Assembly: GCF_016616885.1 (NCBI RefSeq)
Contig: NZ_CP067102.1
Location: 7,592,501-7,656,500 of the forward strand
Length of the DNA stretch: 64,000 nt
Reading direction: 5' to 3'
Source of the DNA: Bradyrhizobium diazoefficiens
GTDB taxonomy: Bacteria; Pseudomonadota; Alphaproteobacteria; Rhizobiales; Xanthobacteraceae
The position numbers were made by a program, and so were the translations under genes. Below are positions 1 through 9,064 of the stretch, one piece after another (position 1 is the first letter of the stretch; every line of letters starts with the position of its first letter). The notes under the pieces were generated by a model. It was not told the DNA's origin, made no database searches, and saw only the letters and a program-made list of their open reading frames with translations.

Positions 1-1
1 C

Positions 2-1402
2 GTCGGCAGCTTCGTCGGCATCGGCTCCGTCAACACGACGCTGAACAGCGGCCGGCTCTACATCGATATCGGCAGCCCCGACGCGCGGAAATCATCCGCT
101 GCAGCCGTCATGGCGCGGCTCCAACATGCGGCCGAGGGCGTTCACGGCATTACGCTGCATCTGCAGCCGGCGCAGGATCTCCAGATCGAATCGCGCGTCG
201 CGCGCACGCAATACCAATATGCGCTGCAGGATCTCGACGAGGACGAGCTTCGGCTCTGGAGCCGGCGCCTGGTTGAGGCGCTGCGCAAGCGCCCGGAGCT
301 CGCCGACGTCGCCGATGACCGCCAGGACGAAGGCCTGCAAATGTCCGTCACCATCGACCGTCAGCTCGCGGCGAGCTACGGCGTCAGCCTGAACACGATC
401 GACCAGACGCTCTATGACGCGTTCGGGCAGCGCCAGATCGCAACCGTCTTCGGTCCCCTCACCCAGTATCACGTGATCCTCGAGGTCGATCCGGCCCTGC
501 GCAACGATCCCGACATCCTGGGCAAGATCTATCTGACCGCGGCAGCGGCCCAGGCCAGCACCATCGACCAGCAGACCAGCGGCTTCAGCGGCGCCTTCAG
601 CAAGGCCTCCACGCCGGTGCCGCTGTCGGCCTTCGCGCGGATCGAGCGCCAGCACGCGCCGCTGCTGATCTCGCACCAGGGCCTGTTTCCCGCCACGACG
701 ATCTCGTTCAACCTGGCCGACGGCGTTTCGCTGAGCCAGGCGACTGACGCCCTGCGCCGGACCGAGCGCGAGATCGGTCTGCCGGATGCGGTCACCACCA
801 AGCTGATCGGCACCGCCGCCGAGTTCGCCAATTCGCTCTCGGACGAGAAGTGGCTGCTGCTGGCGGCGATCGTGACGGTCTACCTGATCCTCGGCATGCT
901 CTATGAGAGCTACATCCACCCGATCACGATCCTGTCGACCTTGCCGTCGGCGGGCATCGGCGCCTGGCTGGCGCTGATGCTGTACCGGCAGGATCTCAAT
1001 CTGATCTCGCTGATCGGCATCATCCTGCTCATCGGCATCGTCAAGAAGAACGCCATCATGATGGTGGATTTTGCGCTCGCCGCCGAACGCGAGGACGGCG
1101 CCTCCTCGTTCGACGCCATCCGGCAGGCCTGCATCCTCCGCTTCCGTCCGATCATGATGACGACGATGGCCGCGCTGTTCGGCGCGCTGCCGCTTGCGAT
1201 CGGCTCGGGCACCGGCTCCGAGCTGCGCCAGCCGCTCGGCATCGCCATCGTCGGCGGCCCGATCGTCTCGCAAGTTCTCACGCTCTATACGACCCCCGTC
1301 GTCTATCTGGCGTTCGCCTCGCTGCGCACCCGGTTCGGATGGCAATCCGGATCCGCCGATGATCCGACGGCGCTGCCCCAGACGGAGCGGACCGCGCCGT
1401 GA
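2..1402 (+). CDS. RND efflux transporter permease, 3' part (5' end outside window)
   Basis: This is the C-terminal half (about 466 residues) of an inner-membrane RND drug/proton antiporter. The frame is open from base 2, so the true start lies upstream. Visible family features are the porter-domain stretch with GVSLNTIDQTLYDAFGQRQI, then the last transmembrane block beginning near WLLLAAIVTVYLILGMLYESY and the conserved segment KKNAIMMVDFALAAER. The stop overlaps the start of the next RND gene (GTGA), so the two are translationally coupled. Two adjacent, non-identical RND permeases resemble the MdtB/MdtC heteromeric arrangement. The periplasmic adaptor expected upstream is not in the window. 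The substrate cannot be predicted. Confidence 0.93.
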   Translation, partial: VGSFVGIGSVNTTLNSGRLYIDIGSPDARKSSAAAVMARLQHAAEGVHGITLHLQPAQDLQIESRVARTQYQYALQDLDEDELRLWSRRLVEALRKRPELADVADDRQDEGLQMSVTIDRQLAASYGVSLNTIDQTLYDAFGQRQIATVFGPLTQYHVILEVDPALRNDPDILGKIYLTAAAAQASTIDQQTSGFSGAFSKASTPVPLSAFARIERQHAPLLISHQGLFPATTISFNLADGVSLSQATDALRRTEREIGLPDAVTTKLIGTAAEFANSLSDEKWLLLAAIVTVYLILGMLYESYIHPITILSTLPSAGIGAWLALMLYRQDLNLISLIGIILLIGIVKKNAIMMVDFALAAEREDGASSFDAIRQACILRFRPIMMTTMAALFGALPLAIGSGTGSELRQPLGIAIVGGPIVSQVLTLYTTPVVYLAFASLRTRFGWQSGSADDPTALPQTERTAP

Positions 1403-4400
1403 GCGTCACCGCACAATTCGTGCTGCGGCCTGTGGCGACGACGCTCTTGATGATCGGCGTATTCCTGCTCGGTTGCGTCGCCTATTTCCGTCTGCCAATC
1501 GCCTCGCTTCCCGCGGTGGAGCGGCCCACCATCGGGATCTACGCGCCATTCCCCGGCGCGAGCCCGACGACGGTCGCGAACGCGCTGGCGCAGCCGCTCG
1601 AGACCACGCTCGCGCTGATCCCGGGGGTGACGGAAATCACCTCCTTCAGCGCCATGGGCGGCACCAGCATCACCGTGCAGTTCGAGCTCTCCATCGATCT
1701 CGATGCCGCCGCCGGCGCGGTCCAGGCCGCCATCAATTCGGCGGGACCCAATCTGCCGAAGGGACCGTGGCCGCCGACCTATTGGAAGGCGAACCCAGCC
1801 GGCCCTGCGGTCGTGGCGCTCGCCTTGACGAGCGACGTGTTCACACCCGGCGAGGTCTACAGCCTCGCCGACGGCGTGATCTCGCCAAAACTGTCGCAAC
1901 TGCCGGGCGTCGCGCGGATCATCGTCAGCGGCGCCGAGCGAAGCGCGGTGCGCATCCAGGTGTCGCCGGCGCGGCTCGCCGCCATGAACCTGTCGCTGGA
2001 GGCGGCCCGCGTCGCCGTCGTCAACGCATCGCAGAACCTGCCGAAGGGCGCGATCTCGGTCGACGGGCAGCGCCTCACCATCGAGGCCAACGACCAGCTG
2101 CTGCAGGCCTCCGAATATCGCGATATCGTGCTGGCCTGGCGCAACGGCGCCCCGGTCCGCCTGGGCGACGTCGCCTCCGTGACCGACAGCGTCATCAACA
2201 ACCGTCTCGCCGGCTGGTACGGCACCGAGCGCGGCATCGTTCTGTTCGTCTACAAGCAGTCGGACGCCAACATCGTCGAGACCGTCGACGCGATCAAAGC
2301 CGAGCTGCCGGAAATCCAGCTCTGGCTGCCGCCCGGCATCAAGCTGCATACTGTCTATGACCGCACCACGCTGATCCGGGCCGCCGTGAACGACGTCAAG
2401 CTCACGCTCGTGATCGCCTCGGCGCTGGTCGTGCTCGTCATCGCGCTATTCCTCAGGCGCTTTTGGGCCACCGTGATCCCGAGCGTCACCATTCCGGTCT
2501 CGCTGGCCGCGACCCTGTTCGTGATGAGCCTGTGCGGGTTCAGCCTGGACAATCTGTCGCTGATGGCGCTGACCATCGCCGCCGGCTTCGTCGTGGACGA
2601 TGCCATCGTCATGATCGAGAACATCATCCGGCGGATGTCCGAGGGCGAGCCGGCGCTCCAGGCCGCCATCAACGGCGCCCGCCAGATGGCGTTCACGGTC
2701 GTCGCCATCACCGTCGCCCTGATTGCGGCGCTGATCCCGATCCTGTTCATGCCCGATGTCGTCGGGCGCTATTTCCGCGAGTTCGGCGTGACCTTGGTGG
2801 TCGCCATCGTATCCTCGGCGGCGATCTCGCTGACGCTGACGCCGATGATGTGCGGACATCTGCTCGATCGCGGCCGGCAGCGGCTACATAATCCCGGTGC
2901 GGCCCCCGAGCGCCGCACCTTCTATGCCCGCAGCCTCGACTGGACGCTGCGCCACCGTTTTCTCACCGTGCTGATGATCACCGCGCTGACGGGGACCAGC
3001 GTCTGGCTCTATCTGCAGCTGCCGAAAGGTTTCATGCCGACCCAGGACACCGGCGTGATGTTCGTCCGGACGGTCGCCCCGTCGAATATCTCGTTCCTGT
3101 CCATGGAGGACCGGCAGCGTGCGGTCGGCGAGGCGATCCTGCAGGATCCCGCGATCTCGGGTCTGACCTCCTTCATCGGAGAGGGCAACGGCAACGCGCT
3201 CAGCGTCGGCCAGATGCTGGTCGCGCTCAAGCCGCCTGACATCCGCAAGCTGTCGATCCAGCAGGTCATCGCGCGCTTGCGCGAACGCATGAACAGGATC
3301 GACGGCGTCCGGGTCTTCTTCGTGCCGCTGCAGGATCTCAATCTGGGCGTTCAGTCCGGCGGCTCGCGTTATCAATATACGCTCTGGGGCATCGACGAGG
3401 AGCAGGTGCTGCGCGCCGCGGAGAACATGATCCGCCGCGTCCGCGGCATTCCTCAGGTCATCGACGTCATCGCGAGCTGGGAAACCGGAGGCCTCCAGGC
3501 CGGCCTGACCATCGACCGCCTGCGCGCCGCGATGCTCGGCGTCACGCCGCTCGCGGTCGACAACACGCTCAACGACGCCTTCGGCCAGCGCCAGATCAAT
3601 CTGCTGTTCCTTCCGACCAATTATGCGCGCGTGATCTTCGAGGTCGAGCCGCAGGCGGCGAGCGACCCCGGCTCGATGAGCCAGATCTACGTGCCGAGCG
3701 CCAGCGGCCGCGCAGTGCCGCTGACGGCATTGACCCGGCCGCAGCGCGCGCACGCGGCGATGTGGGTCCGCCACAGCGCCCAGTTTCCGGCCGCGACGAT
3801 TTCGTTCGACATCAAGCCCGGCACGTCAATCGGCGACGCGATCGCCTCAATCCGCAACGAGGAGGCCGCGGCCAAGCTGCCCGACGACATCAAGGCGGAA
3901 TTCCGCGGCGAGGCCAAGGAGGCGGACAAGTCGATCGTCAAGCAGGCCGCGCTGTTCGCAGCGGCCCTGATCGCGATCTACATCGCGCTCGGCATGCTCT
4001 ACGAAAGCTATGTCCATCCGCTGACCATTCTCTCGACCTTGCCGCCCACCGCCTTCGGCGCGCTGGTCGCGCTGTGGGCAACTGGAACGCAGTTCACGCT
4101 GGTGACCACGATCGCCTGTATCCTGCTGGTCGGCATGGTGATGAAGAACGCCATCATGATGGTCGACTATGCCCTCGATGCGGAGCGGCATCGCGGCCTC
4201 AGCGCCCACGACGCCATCCTGCTCGCTGCACGGCTGCGGGCGCGGCCGATCACCATGACGATGCTGGCGGCATTCTTAAGCGCCGTCCCGATCGCACTCG
4301 GTACCGGCCCGGGTTTCGAGATCCGCCGGCCGCTCGGCATCACCATCATGGGCGGCCTGGTCGTCGCCCAGCTCTTCACGCTCTACTCGACGCCGGCGAT

Positions 4401-4515
4401 GTACCTGATCCTGGACAGGCTGAGGCGGCGGAAGAAGGCGCCCGCCGCGGGCGCGACTCAGACACTCGCCGCAAGCGCTTCGCCGGCTTCGCCTCTTTCA
4501 GGCCTCGGCGGCTAA
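1399..4515 (+). CDS. RND multidrug efflux permease (MdtC/AcrB-like)
   Basis: A 1038-residue inner-membrane RND pump of normal length. It starts at GTG 1399, overlapping the stop of the preceding RND gene by four bases. The N-terminus FVLRPVATTLLMIGVFLLG is the first transmembrane helix. The paired aspartates of the proton relay in helix 4 are present (GFVVDDAIVMIEN, D400-D401). A second helix block follows after the second porter repeat (LGMLYESYVHPLTILSTLPP; MKNAIMMVDYALDAERHRG). The tail is a short Ala/Lys/Ser-rich cytoplasmic extension. It probably pairs with the upstream permease as a heterotrimer, by analogy with MdtBC. Export of hydrophobic toxicants is inferred from the family. Confidence 0.95.
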   Translation: MSVTAQFVLRPVATTLLMIGVFLLGCVAYFRLPIASLPAVERPTIGIYAPFPGASPTTVANALAQPLETTLALIPGVTEITSFSAMGGTSITVQFELSIDLDAAAGAVQAAINSAGPNLPKGPWPPTYWKANPAGPAVVALALTSDVFTPGEVYSLADGVISPKLSQLPGVARIIVSGAERSAVRIQVSPARLAAMNLSLEAARVAVVNASQNLPKGAISVDGQRLTIEANDQLLQASEYRDIVLAWRNGAPVRLGDVASVTDSVINNRLAGWYGTERGIVLFVYKQSDANIVETVDAIKAELPEIQLWLPPGIKLHTVYDRTTLIRAAVNDVKLTLVIASALVVLVIALFLRRFWATVIPSVTIPVSLAATLFVMSLCGFSLDNLSLMALTIAAGFVVDDAIVMIENIIRRMSEGEPALQAAINGARQMAFTVVAITVALIAALIPILFMPDVVGRYFREFGVTLVVAIVSSAAISLTLTPMMCGHLLDRGRQRLHNPGAAPERRTFYARSLDWTLRHRFLTVLMITALTGTSVWLYLQLPKGFMPTQDTGVMFVRTVAPSNISFLSMEDRQRAVGEAILQDPAISGLTSFIGEGNGNALSVGQMLVALKPPDIRKLSIQQVIARLRERMNRIDGVRVFFVPLQDLNLGVQSGGSRYQYTLWGIDEEQVLRAAENMIRRVRGIPQVIDVIASWETGGLQAGLTIDRLRAAMLGVTPLAVDNTLNDAFGQRQINLLFLPTNYARVIFEVEPQAASDPGSMSQIYVPSASGRAVPLTALTRPQRAHAAMWVRHSAQFPAATISFDIKPGTSIGDAIASIRNEEAAAKLPDDIKAEFRGEAKEADKSIVKQAALFAAALIAIYIALGMLYESYVHPLTILSTLPPTAFGALVALWATGTQFTLVTTIACILLVGMVMKNAIMMVDYALDAERHRGLSAHDAILLAARLRARPITMTMLAAFLSAVPIALGTGPGFEIRRPLGITIMGGLVVAQLFTLYSTPAMYLILDRLRRRKKAPAAGATQTLAASASPASPLSGLGG

Positions 4516-4624
4516 TCCGGCGCTGCGCCGACGGCTCCGCACCAGCTCCCGCCCCTACCCTTGCAAGCGATTATGATCGCGAATTGACCGGACGTCGCAA
4601 GTGCGGAGCCGCCTGCAGAATTCA

Positions 4625-6418
4625 ATGACAGCCTCGAACGCAACAGCGATGAGCACAGCAGCCGCCTTCTGTGACGCGGGCCTTGCGCATTTCAGGGACG
4701 GACGGCATCTCGACGCGCGTGCCTGCTATCAGCAGGCCCTGACGATCGATGCCGAGCACACCGACGCCCAACATCTCATGGGGCTGCTGCTTCTCCAGGC
4801 CAAGCAATACAACGAGGCCCTGCAGTGGATCGTCCGCGCGATCCAGCTCGCACCGAAGCCCGAATATCTTGCGAGCTTCGCAACGGTCCTGCAGCAATAT
4901 GGGCGCGGCGACGAAGCACTCAATGTCATCGACCAGGCTATACAGCTTCGGCCCGACGACGCCGAGCTGTGGCGACGGCGTGGCGACATCTTCATTCAGC
5001 TTGCGCGCCTGGATCAAGCCTTGCCGAATTTTCAACACGCGCTCAAGCTCAATCCACGACATCACGACGCCCTGTATAAGGGCGGGATTGTCCTCCATAA
5101 GCTCGGGCGGAACGAGGAGGCGATCGCTCACCTTGATCTCAGTGACAGCCTGTCTCCAAACCATGCCGCGACGCTGCGGGTGCGCGCATGGGTTCTCTAT
5201 TGCCTGAAACGGTTCGAGGACTCCGCGACCGACGGCAGGCGGGCGCACCAGCTCGATCCCCAAAATGCCGAGATCTGCAACAATCTGGGTCTTTCATTGC
5301 GCCGGCTCGGCAGGAATGAAGAGGCGCTGGCATGGTTCGACAAGGCCATCGAGATCCAACCGCGCTTCGTGGACGCCTTGGACAACAAACTGGTCGCGCT
5401 ATTCCACCTTCATCGCTTCGACGAGGTGTTCGCACTGTCCGATCGCATGAAGTCGCTCGGGCTGAGCAGTACGGTGACCGAGTGGAACGTGTCGCTGGTG
5501 CATCTCCTGACAGGCAATTTCGAAGCCGGCTGGCTCGGACACCAGACCCGGTTGAAGCTGCCTTCGGCAAGACACCCTCAGTTTCAACAACCGATGTGGC
5601 TCGGCGGTGAAGACATCGAGGGAAAGACGATCCTTGTCGCGGCGGACGAGGGATTAGGCGACACCATTCACTTCGTCCGCTACATCCCCATGCTCGCGGA
5701 GCGAGGAGCACGCGTTGTTCTCGTCGTTCAAGACCCGCTGCATCGCCTGATGTCAACGCTAGGCGGTGTATCCCATTGTGTTCCGAGGTCGGCCATGGGC
5801 ACGCTGCCGGCGTTCGATTTGCACTGCCCGATATCCAGCCTGCCGCTCGCGTTCAAGACCCGGCTCGATACGATCCCCTCGGGACCGTATCTGCCCGCCC
5901 CTCCGGATCACCTTGTTCAAGCCTGGGAGACTCGTCTTGGTGCTCGCACCAGGCTTCGGGTCGGCCTGGTCTGGTCCGGCGATCCATTTCACGTGAATGA
6001 CGAGACCCGCTCGATTCCGCTGCGAACGCTGTCCCGTATCCTCGACGTCGATGCCACCTATGTCAGCCTGCAGAAGGCCCCGCGCCTGCATGATGCGGCG
6101 GTGCTGCGGGAGAGAAACGACATTCTCCACCTGACCGCAGATCTCACCGACTTCGCCGACACCGCCGCGTTGATCGCTTGCCTTGATCTCGTGATCACCG
6201 TCGACACCAGCGTTGCCCATCTCGCCGGCGCCCTTGGCCGTCCAACCTGGATCCTGCTGCCATGGACGCCCGACTACCGCTGGCTGCTCGATCGCGCGGA
6301 CAGCCCCTGGTATCCGAGCGTGCGGCTGTTCCGGCAGACCGAAACGCGCGAATTCGAGAGCGTGCTCGATCGCGTGCGGGACGAATTGCGGGCACTGAGC
6401 AGGGCGTTCGGACATTGA
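4625..6418 (+). CDS. TPR protein with C-terminal glycosyltransferase-9-like domain
   Basis: About 597 residues from ATG 4625; an in-frame GTG at 4601 and an ATG at 4649 are alternatives, and none has a convincing ribosome binding site. Residues about 10-300 are a tandem TPR array (for example ALPNFQHALKLNPRHHDALY and NNLGLSLRRLGRNEEALAWF). From about 330 on there is a GT9/ADP-heptose-transferase-like Rossmann region: ILVAADEGLGDTIHFVRYIP, LRVGLVWSGDP, LVITVDTSVAHLAGALGRP and the typical end TPDYRWLLDRADSPWYPSVRLFRQ. No signal peptide is seen. Such TPR-GT proteins are common in rhizobia and are often annotated only as TPR proteins. The acceptor is unknown. It stands alone between the efflux genes and an eroded accessory patch. 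Confidence 0.85.
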   Translation: MTASNATAMSTAAAFCDAGLAHFRDGRHLDARACYQQALTIDAEHTDAQHLMGLLLLQAKQYNEALQWIVRAIQLAPKPEYLASFATVLQQYGRGDEALNVIDQAIQLRPDDAELWRRRGDIFIQLARLDQALPNFQHALKLNPRHHDALYKGGIVLHKLGRNEEAIAHLDLSDSLSPNHAATLRVRAWVLYCLKRFEDSATDGRRAHQLDPQNAEICNNLGLSLRRLGRNEEALAWFDKAIEIQPRFVDALDNKLVALFHLHRFDEVFALSDRMKSLGLSSTVTEWNVSLVHLLTGNFEAGWLGHQTRLKLPSARHPQFQQPMWLGGEDIEGKTILVAADEGLGDTIHFVRYIPMLAERGARVVLVVQDPLHRLMSTLGGVSHCVPRSAMGTLPAFDLHCPISSLPLAFKTRLDTIPSGPYLPAPPDHLVQAWETRLGARTRLRVGLVWSGDPFHVNDETRSIPLRTLSRILDVDATYVSLQKAPRLHDAAVLRERNDILHLTADLTDFADTAALIACLDLVITVDTSVAHLAGALGRPTWILLPWTPDYRWLLDRADSPWYPSVRLFRQTETREFESVLDRVRDELRALSRAFGH

Positions 6419-6480
6419 GCCCGACATGCGCGGCGAACGGCGCCGATCGCCGAGCACCATTGCTTCGCCGTGGGGCTGTG

Positions 6481-6831
6481 ATGCCGCAGCCGATCGCGCG
6501 ATGCGCGACGACGCGGGAGGCGGTCAGATTACTCACGCGAATTCCCCATGGCCAGCCCTTCAATTATTCGATTCTCGATGCAGACGGAGCCGCAGCGGTA
6601 GTTGAGGCTTCGCCAGTGGCAACTTCCGTGCGGGATGGTCGGCAACTCGCTTGCACCAATCATTTCCAGATCGCAACCCTTGGACGATACAACCGACGTA
6701 ACGCGGGGTCACATCGGCGCCTTCCCCCTCTCGAAACTTGGTGTCGCGCCGAACTGTCGATCTCCTTCAAACACCATACCGGGAATAATCGTGTGCAGCG
6801 GCCGCTTGCGAGGCGCGATGTCTTTGAATAG
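6481..6831 (+). pseudogene. Fragment of a C45-type autoproteolytic acyltransferase/hydrolase
   Basis: The frame from 6481 reads ARCATTREAVRLLTRIPHG, then FNYSILDADGAAAVVEASP, then RDGRQLACTNHFQ, NRRNAGSHRRLPPLETW. This order resembles the middle of the C45 / acyl-CoA:6-aminopenicillanate acyltransferase-like family (spacing of FNY, AAVVEASP and CTNHF). The N-terminus with the nucleophilic Cys is absent, and after about 6741 the family resemblance stops although the frame stays open to 6831. I read it as a decayed internal fragment, not a working enzyme. The assignment rests on motif memory without a search. The surrounding 6.42-6.89 kb holds no other gene that I can support. Confidence 0.5.
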
Positions 6832-6902
6832 ACGCGAGGTTACCTGGCGTAAGAGCGGAGGATGCAAAGTCATGCGCATGAGCAAAGCTGCCTTTGCGGC
6901 GT

Positions 6903-7574
6903 ATGGCGGTACCAATCGTGGCGACCGCAGGCTGCGCCCTCGCGGTTATCGTAACTTTGGGCTTCGCCTTTCCAGCTGCTGCGGCCGCGGCTTGTCCGAC
7001 CTGTTTCGGGTTCGAGCGCGAGGCTTCCGGCGTTTATATCGAGCAGAGCGCTTCACCGACGGATCGCACCGAGATAAGCATAATTCTCGACGAAGCGCGG
7101 CAGCGCGTTTCTGGCTTCTACGGCAGCCTTCGCAGCAATCCGCGTATCCTCATCTGTGTAATACCGTCCTGCTACCAGCGCATTGATGGCGGTGAATTGA
7201 AAGGCATGGCGATCATGACTTTCGCATTGTTCTTGTCGCCACATGGCACAACGCCGGTCATTGCCTCACATGAGCTCTCTCATATCGAGTTGCACGCGCG
7301 TTTGGGCCTATGGCAGACTTGGCGTCGCGCAGCACCGCAATGGTTCGACGAGGGCGTCGCCGTCGCCGTTTCAGGCGATCCTCGCTACCTAGCCCCCGTG
7401 AGCGCTACCGTAAAAACGAGATCGTCCGCCAGCAGAGCGTCGAGTACCCTCACCTCTCCGGCAAGCATGGCTACCCGGAGCTGTGCTTCCAGCAAGATCA
7501 CCTGCTCGGTGGGATTAGTCATGAGATATCTCCCCTTTCAGGGTGAACAAAGTTCCCCAAGCAAAAGGGGATGA
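6903..7574 (+). pseudogene. Truncated periplasmic HExxH zinc metallopeptidase, fused to an unrelated antisense tail
   Basis: The frame (TTG 6894 or ATG 6903) starts with a signal peptide, MAVPIVATAGCALAVIVTLG up to an Ala-rich cleavage region. It then reads VYIEQSASPTDRTEISIILD, a zinc site VIASHELSHIELHARLG, and PQWFDEGVAVAVSGDPRYLAP. HELSH followed by an E in WFDEG fits a gluzincin-type (peptidase MA-like) active site. The sense after about 7396 no longer looks like protein: on the opposite strand the same bases encode the start of an NTF2-like gene (separate entry). The open frame to 7574 is therefore a chance fusion across a recombination junction. The product would keep the catalytic residues but lose its C-terminus. 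Confidence 0.55.
7385..7522 (-). pseudogene. N-terminal stub of an NTF2-like (DUF4440/SnoaL-type) protein
   Basis: On the minus strand an ATG at 7522 is preceded by a strong Shine-Dalgarno (AAAGGGGAGATATCTC). It starts a 45-residue frame: MTNPTEQVILLEAQLRVAML, then AGEVRVLDALLADDLVFTVA, ending TGAR and a stop at 7385-7387. The run LLEAQLRVAMLAGEVRVLDALLADDLVFT is typical of the first helix and strand of small DUF4440/NTF2-fold proteins, normally 110-130 residues long. The rest of the fold is missing because the sequence switches to the metallopeptidase gene in the opposite orientation at about 7390-7400. The gene is therefore cut by the same junction that truncates its neighbour. Confidence 0.6.
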
Positions 7575-7789
7575 GGTGCTCACGACCGAAGCAGTGTGCG
7601 CGACTCGTGATCCGCCGTCATCTCCTTGGTCCTGATGACGTTGGATGAGGTCCGCTACTCCGCGCCGATCAGCGGAGAAGCGTACCTGTCGCGTGTCGCT
7701 CGTGCAAATTGGATCACCGATCTGTTCGCAGGGCCCCTCTCCTCGCGCCTGATCGATCGGTCTGACGAATGATCGACAGGCGCCCGGGA

Positions 7790-8785
7790 TCAGCGACCGT
7801 GGAAGGCGGGAAGGCGCTTTTCCCGAAGCGCCCGGAAATATTCCTCGTGGTCGTCGCTCTGCGCAAGTCGGGCAAGTTCGGGGAACAGCGTCGCGTACGC
7901 GGCTTCCTGGCCTTCGCTGAGTGCGCGGTGGGCCGAATTCATTGTCGCTCGAATCCCAAGCGGAGCTGCCGCGGAGATCTTTCGAGCGACCTCAATCGCC
8001 CGATCGAGTTGCTTACCAGGCGGTGTCACGAACTGAACGAGGCCCATCCGGTATGCCTCGTCGGCGCCCCATTCGTCGCCTGTCAGCATATAGCGCATCG
8101 CATTCGCCCAACCCACTTCGCGGACAAAAGTGATCGTTCCGCCACCGGCCGGGAAATGGCCGCGGGTGACCTCCGGCTGTGCGAATACGGTATTGCTTGC
8201 GGCAACCCGGACATCGGCAGCGAGAAAGAGCTCGTGGCCTGCGCCTTGGCACTTGCCCTGCACGGCGACAACGAGCGGCTTCTCCCGACGCGGCGGAATG
8301 GTGCCCACCGGATTGATGAACTGGGGCGTTTCCGGGAAGCGACCAGTACGCAGGACTGGTGCCCAGCTTTCGGCATCAAGGACGCCGCCGACGAAATCCG
8401 CACCTTGAGAGTAGAGGACCGCAACACGGAGAGCGTCATCGTGATCGAGCATATACATCAAACGGCCCAAACCGATTACGCTCGACAGTTCGACGCGGTC
8501 GGTGTCCTGCCGAATGCCTATCATCAGAATCGAGCCGTCCAGCCGCTCCACCCTGACGTTGCTCGGCATCGCTCCCTGACCCGTCGGAGCAGGCGCAACC
8601 GGCGGCTGGCTCTGAGCGAAGGTCGGGCTGGCGGCGAGGACCGTAGCGGTCGCGCCAGCAGCCAAAAAGGCTCGGCGATGCAATCCCCCTGCGTTCGTTC
8701 CGGAGAATGGCTCTGTGGATTGCCGCGGGTGATCTTGCTCGGGTATGTCGCTGCGATTGTTGAACTCAGCAAGGACGTCGGTCAT
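7790..8785 (-). CDS. Crotonase (enoyl-CoA hydratase/isomerase) family protein with Tat signal peptide
   Basis: 331 residues. The N-terminus contains a twin-arginine signal, LHRRAFLAAGATATVLAASP then TFAQ, after a roughly 35-residue leader, so export of the folded protein is predicted. The rest is a crotonase domain: KPLVVAVQGKCQGAGHELFL supplies the oxyanion hole, and the two glutamates equivalent to rat Glu144 (GHEL) and Glu164 (AQPE) are both present, exactly 20 residues apart as in the family. PAGGGTITFVREVGWANAMR and TGDEWGADEAYRMGLVQFV complete the fold. Crotonases normally act on cytoplasmic acyl-CoAs, so the Tat leader is unusual. It lies alone in the accessory patch. Function and substrate are unknown. 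Confidence 0.85.
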   Translation of the reverse strand: MTDVLAEFNNRSDIPEQDHPRQSTEPFSGTNAGGLHRRAFLAAGATATVLAASPTFAQSQPPVAPAPTGQGAMPSNVRVERLDGSILMIGIRQDTDRVELSSVIGLGRLMYMLDHDDALRVAVLYSQGADFVGGVLDAESWAPVLRTGRFPETPQFINPVGTIPPRREKPLVVAVQGKCQGAGHELFLAADVRVAASNTVFAQPEVTRGHFPAGGGTITFVREVGWANAMRYMLTGDEWGADEAYRMGLVQFVTPPGKQLDRAIEVARKISAAAPLGIRATMNSAHRALSEGQEAAYATLFPELARLAQSDDHEEYFRALREKRLPAFHGR

Positions 8786-9064
8786 TGCAGTGTTCCTCCG
8801 CTAACGTTTCGCGTTGGCCAGAAGAGATACGACGGCTTTGCGTTGGCAACTATGGAGGATAACGTTGACAAGCCATGAAGAATATCTTCACAGTCAGACA
8901 AGGCGCGCTCGACTGAGTACGAGTTATTTGGAAGCGTTGCGTCAGCGCATGTTCTCGGAAAACGGCTGTGGCAGTCGGAGCGACTTCGTCGGAAACATGC
9001 GAGATCGCGCGTGCTTTCGTGGCGCTATGATTGAGCGCTCCGCAGTCCGACGAAGCCGCCAAAT

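Noticed and set aside
92..1345. Long minus-strand open frame opposite the first RND gene
   Set aside because: Arg/Asp/Gln-rich translation typical of antisense of GC-rich coding DNA; the plus strand has clear RND motifs.
7635..7772. 45-codon plus-strand frame starting MTLDEVRYSAPISGEAYLSR in the gap between the NTF2 stub and the crotonase gene
   Set aside because: Codon use looks plausible and it could be the tail of another broken gene, but there is no recognised family and no good ribosome binding site.
7769..8878. Plus-strand open frame of 369 codons
   Set aside because: Antisense shadow of the crotonase gene, whose catalytic motifs are clear on the minus strand.
8786..9064. Possible small gene between the crotonase and antitoxin genes (minus-strand frame 8850-9062)
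   Set aside because: No family resemblance, no ribosome binding site, and composition unlike the neighbours; nothing else is seen in this 279-bp gap.
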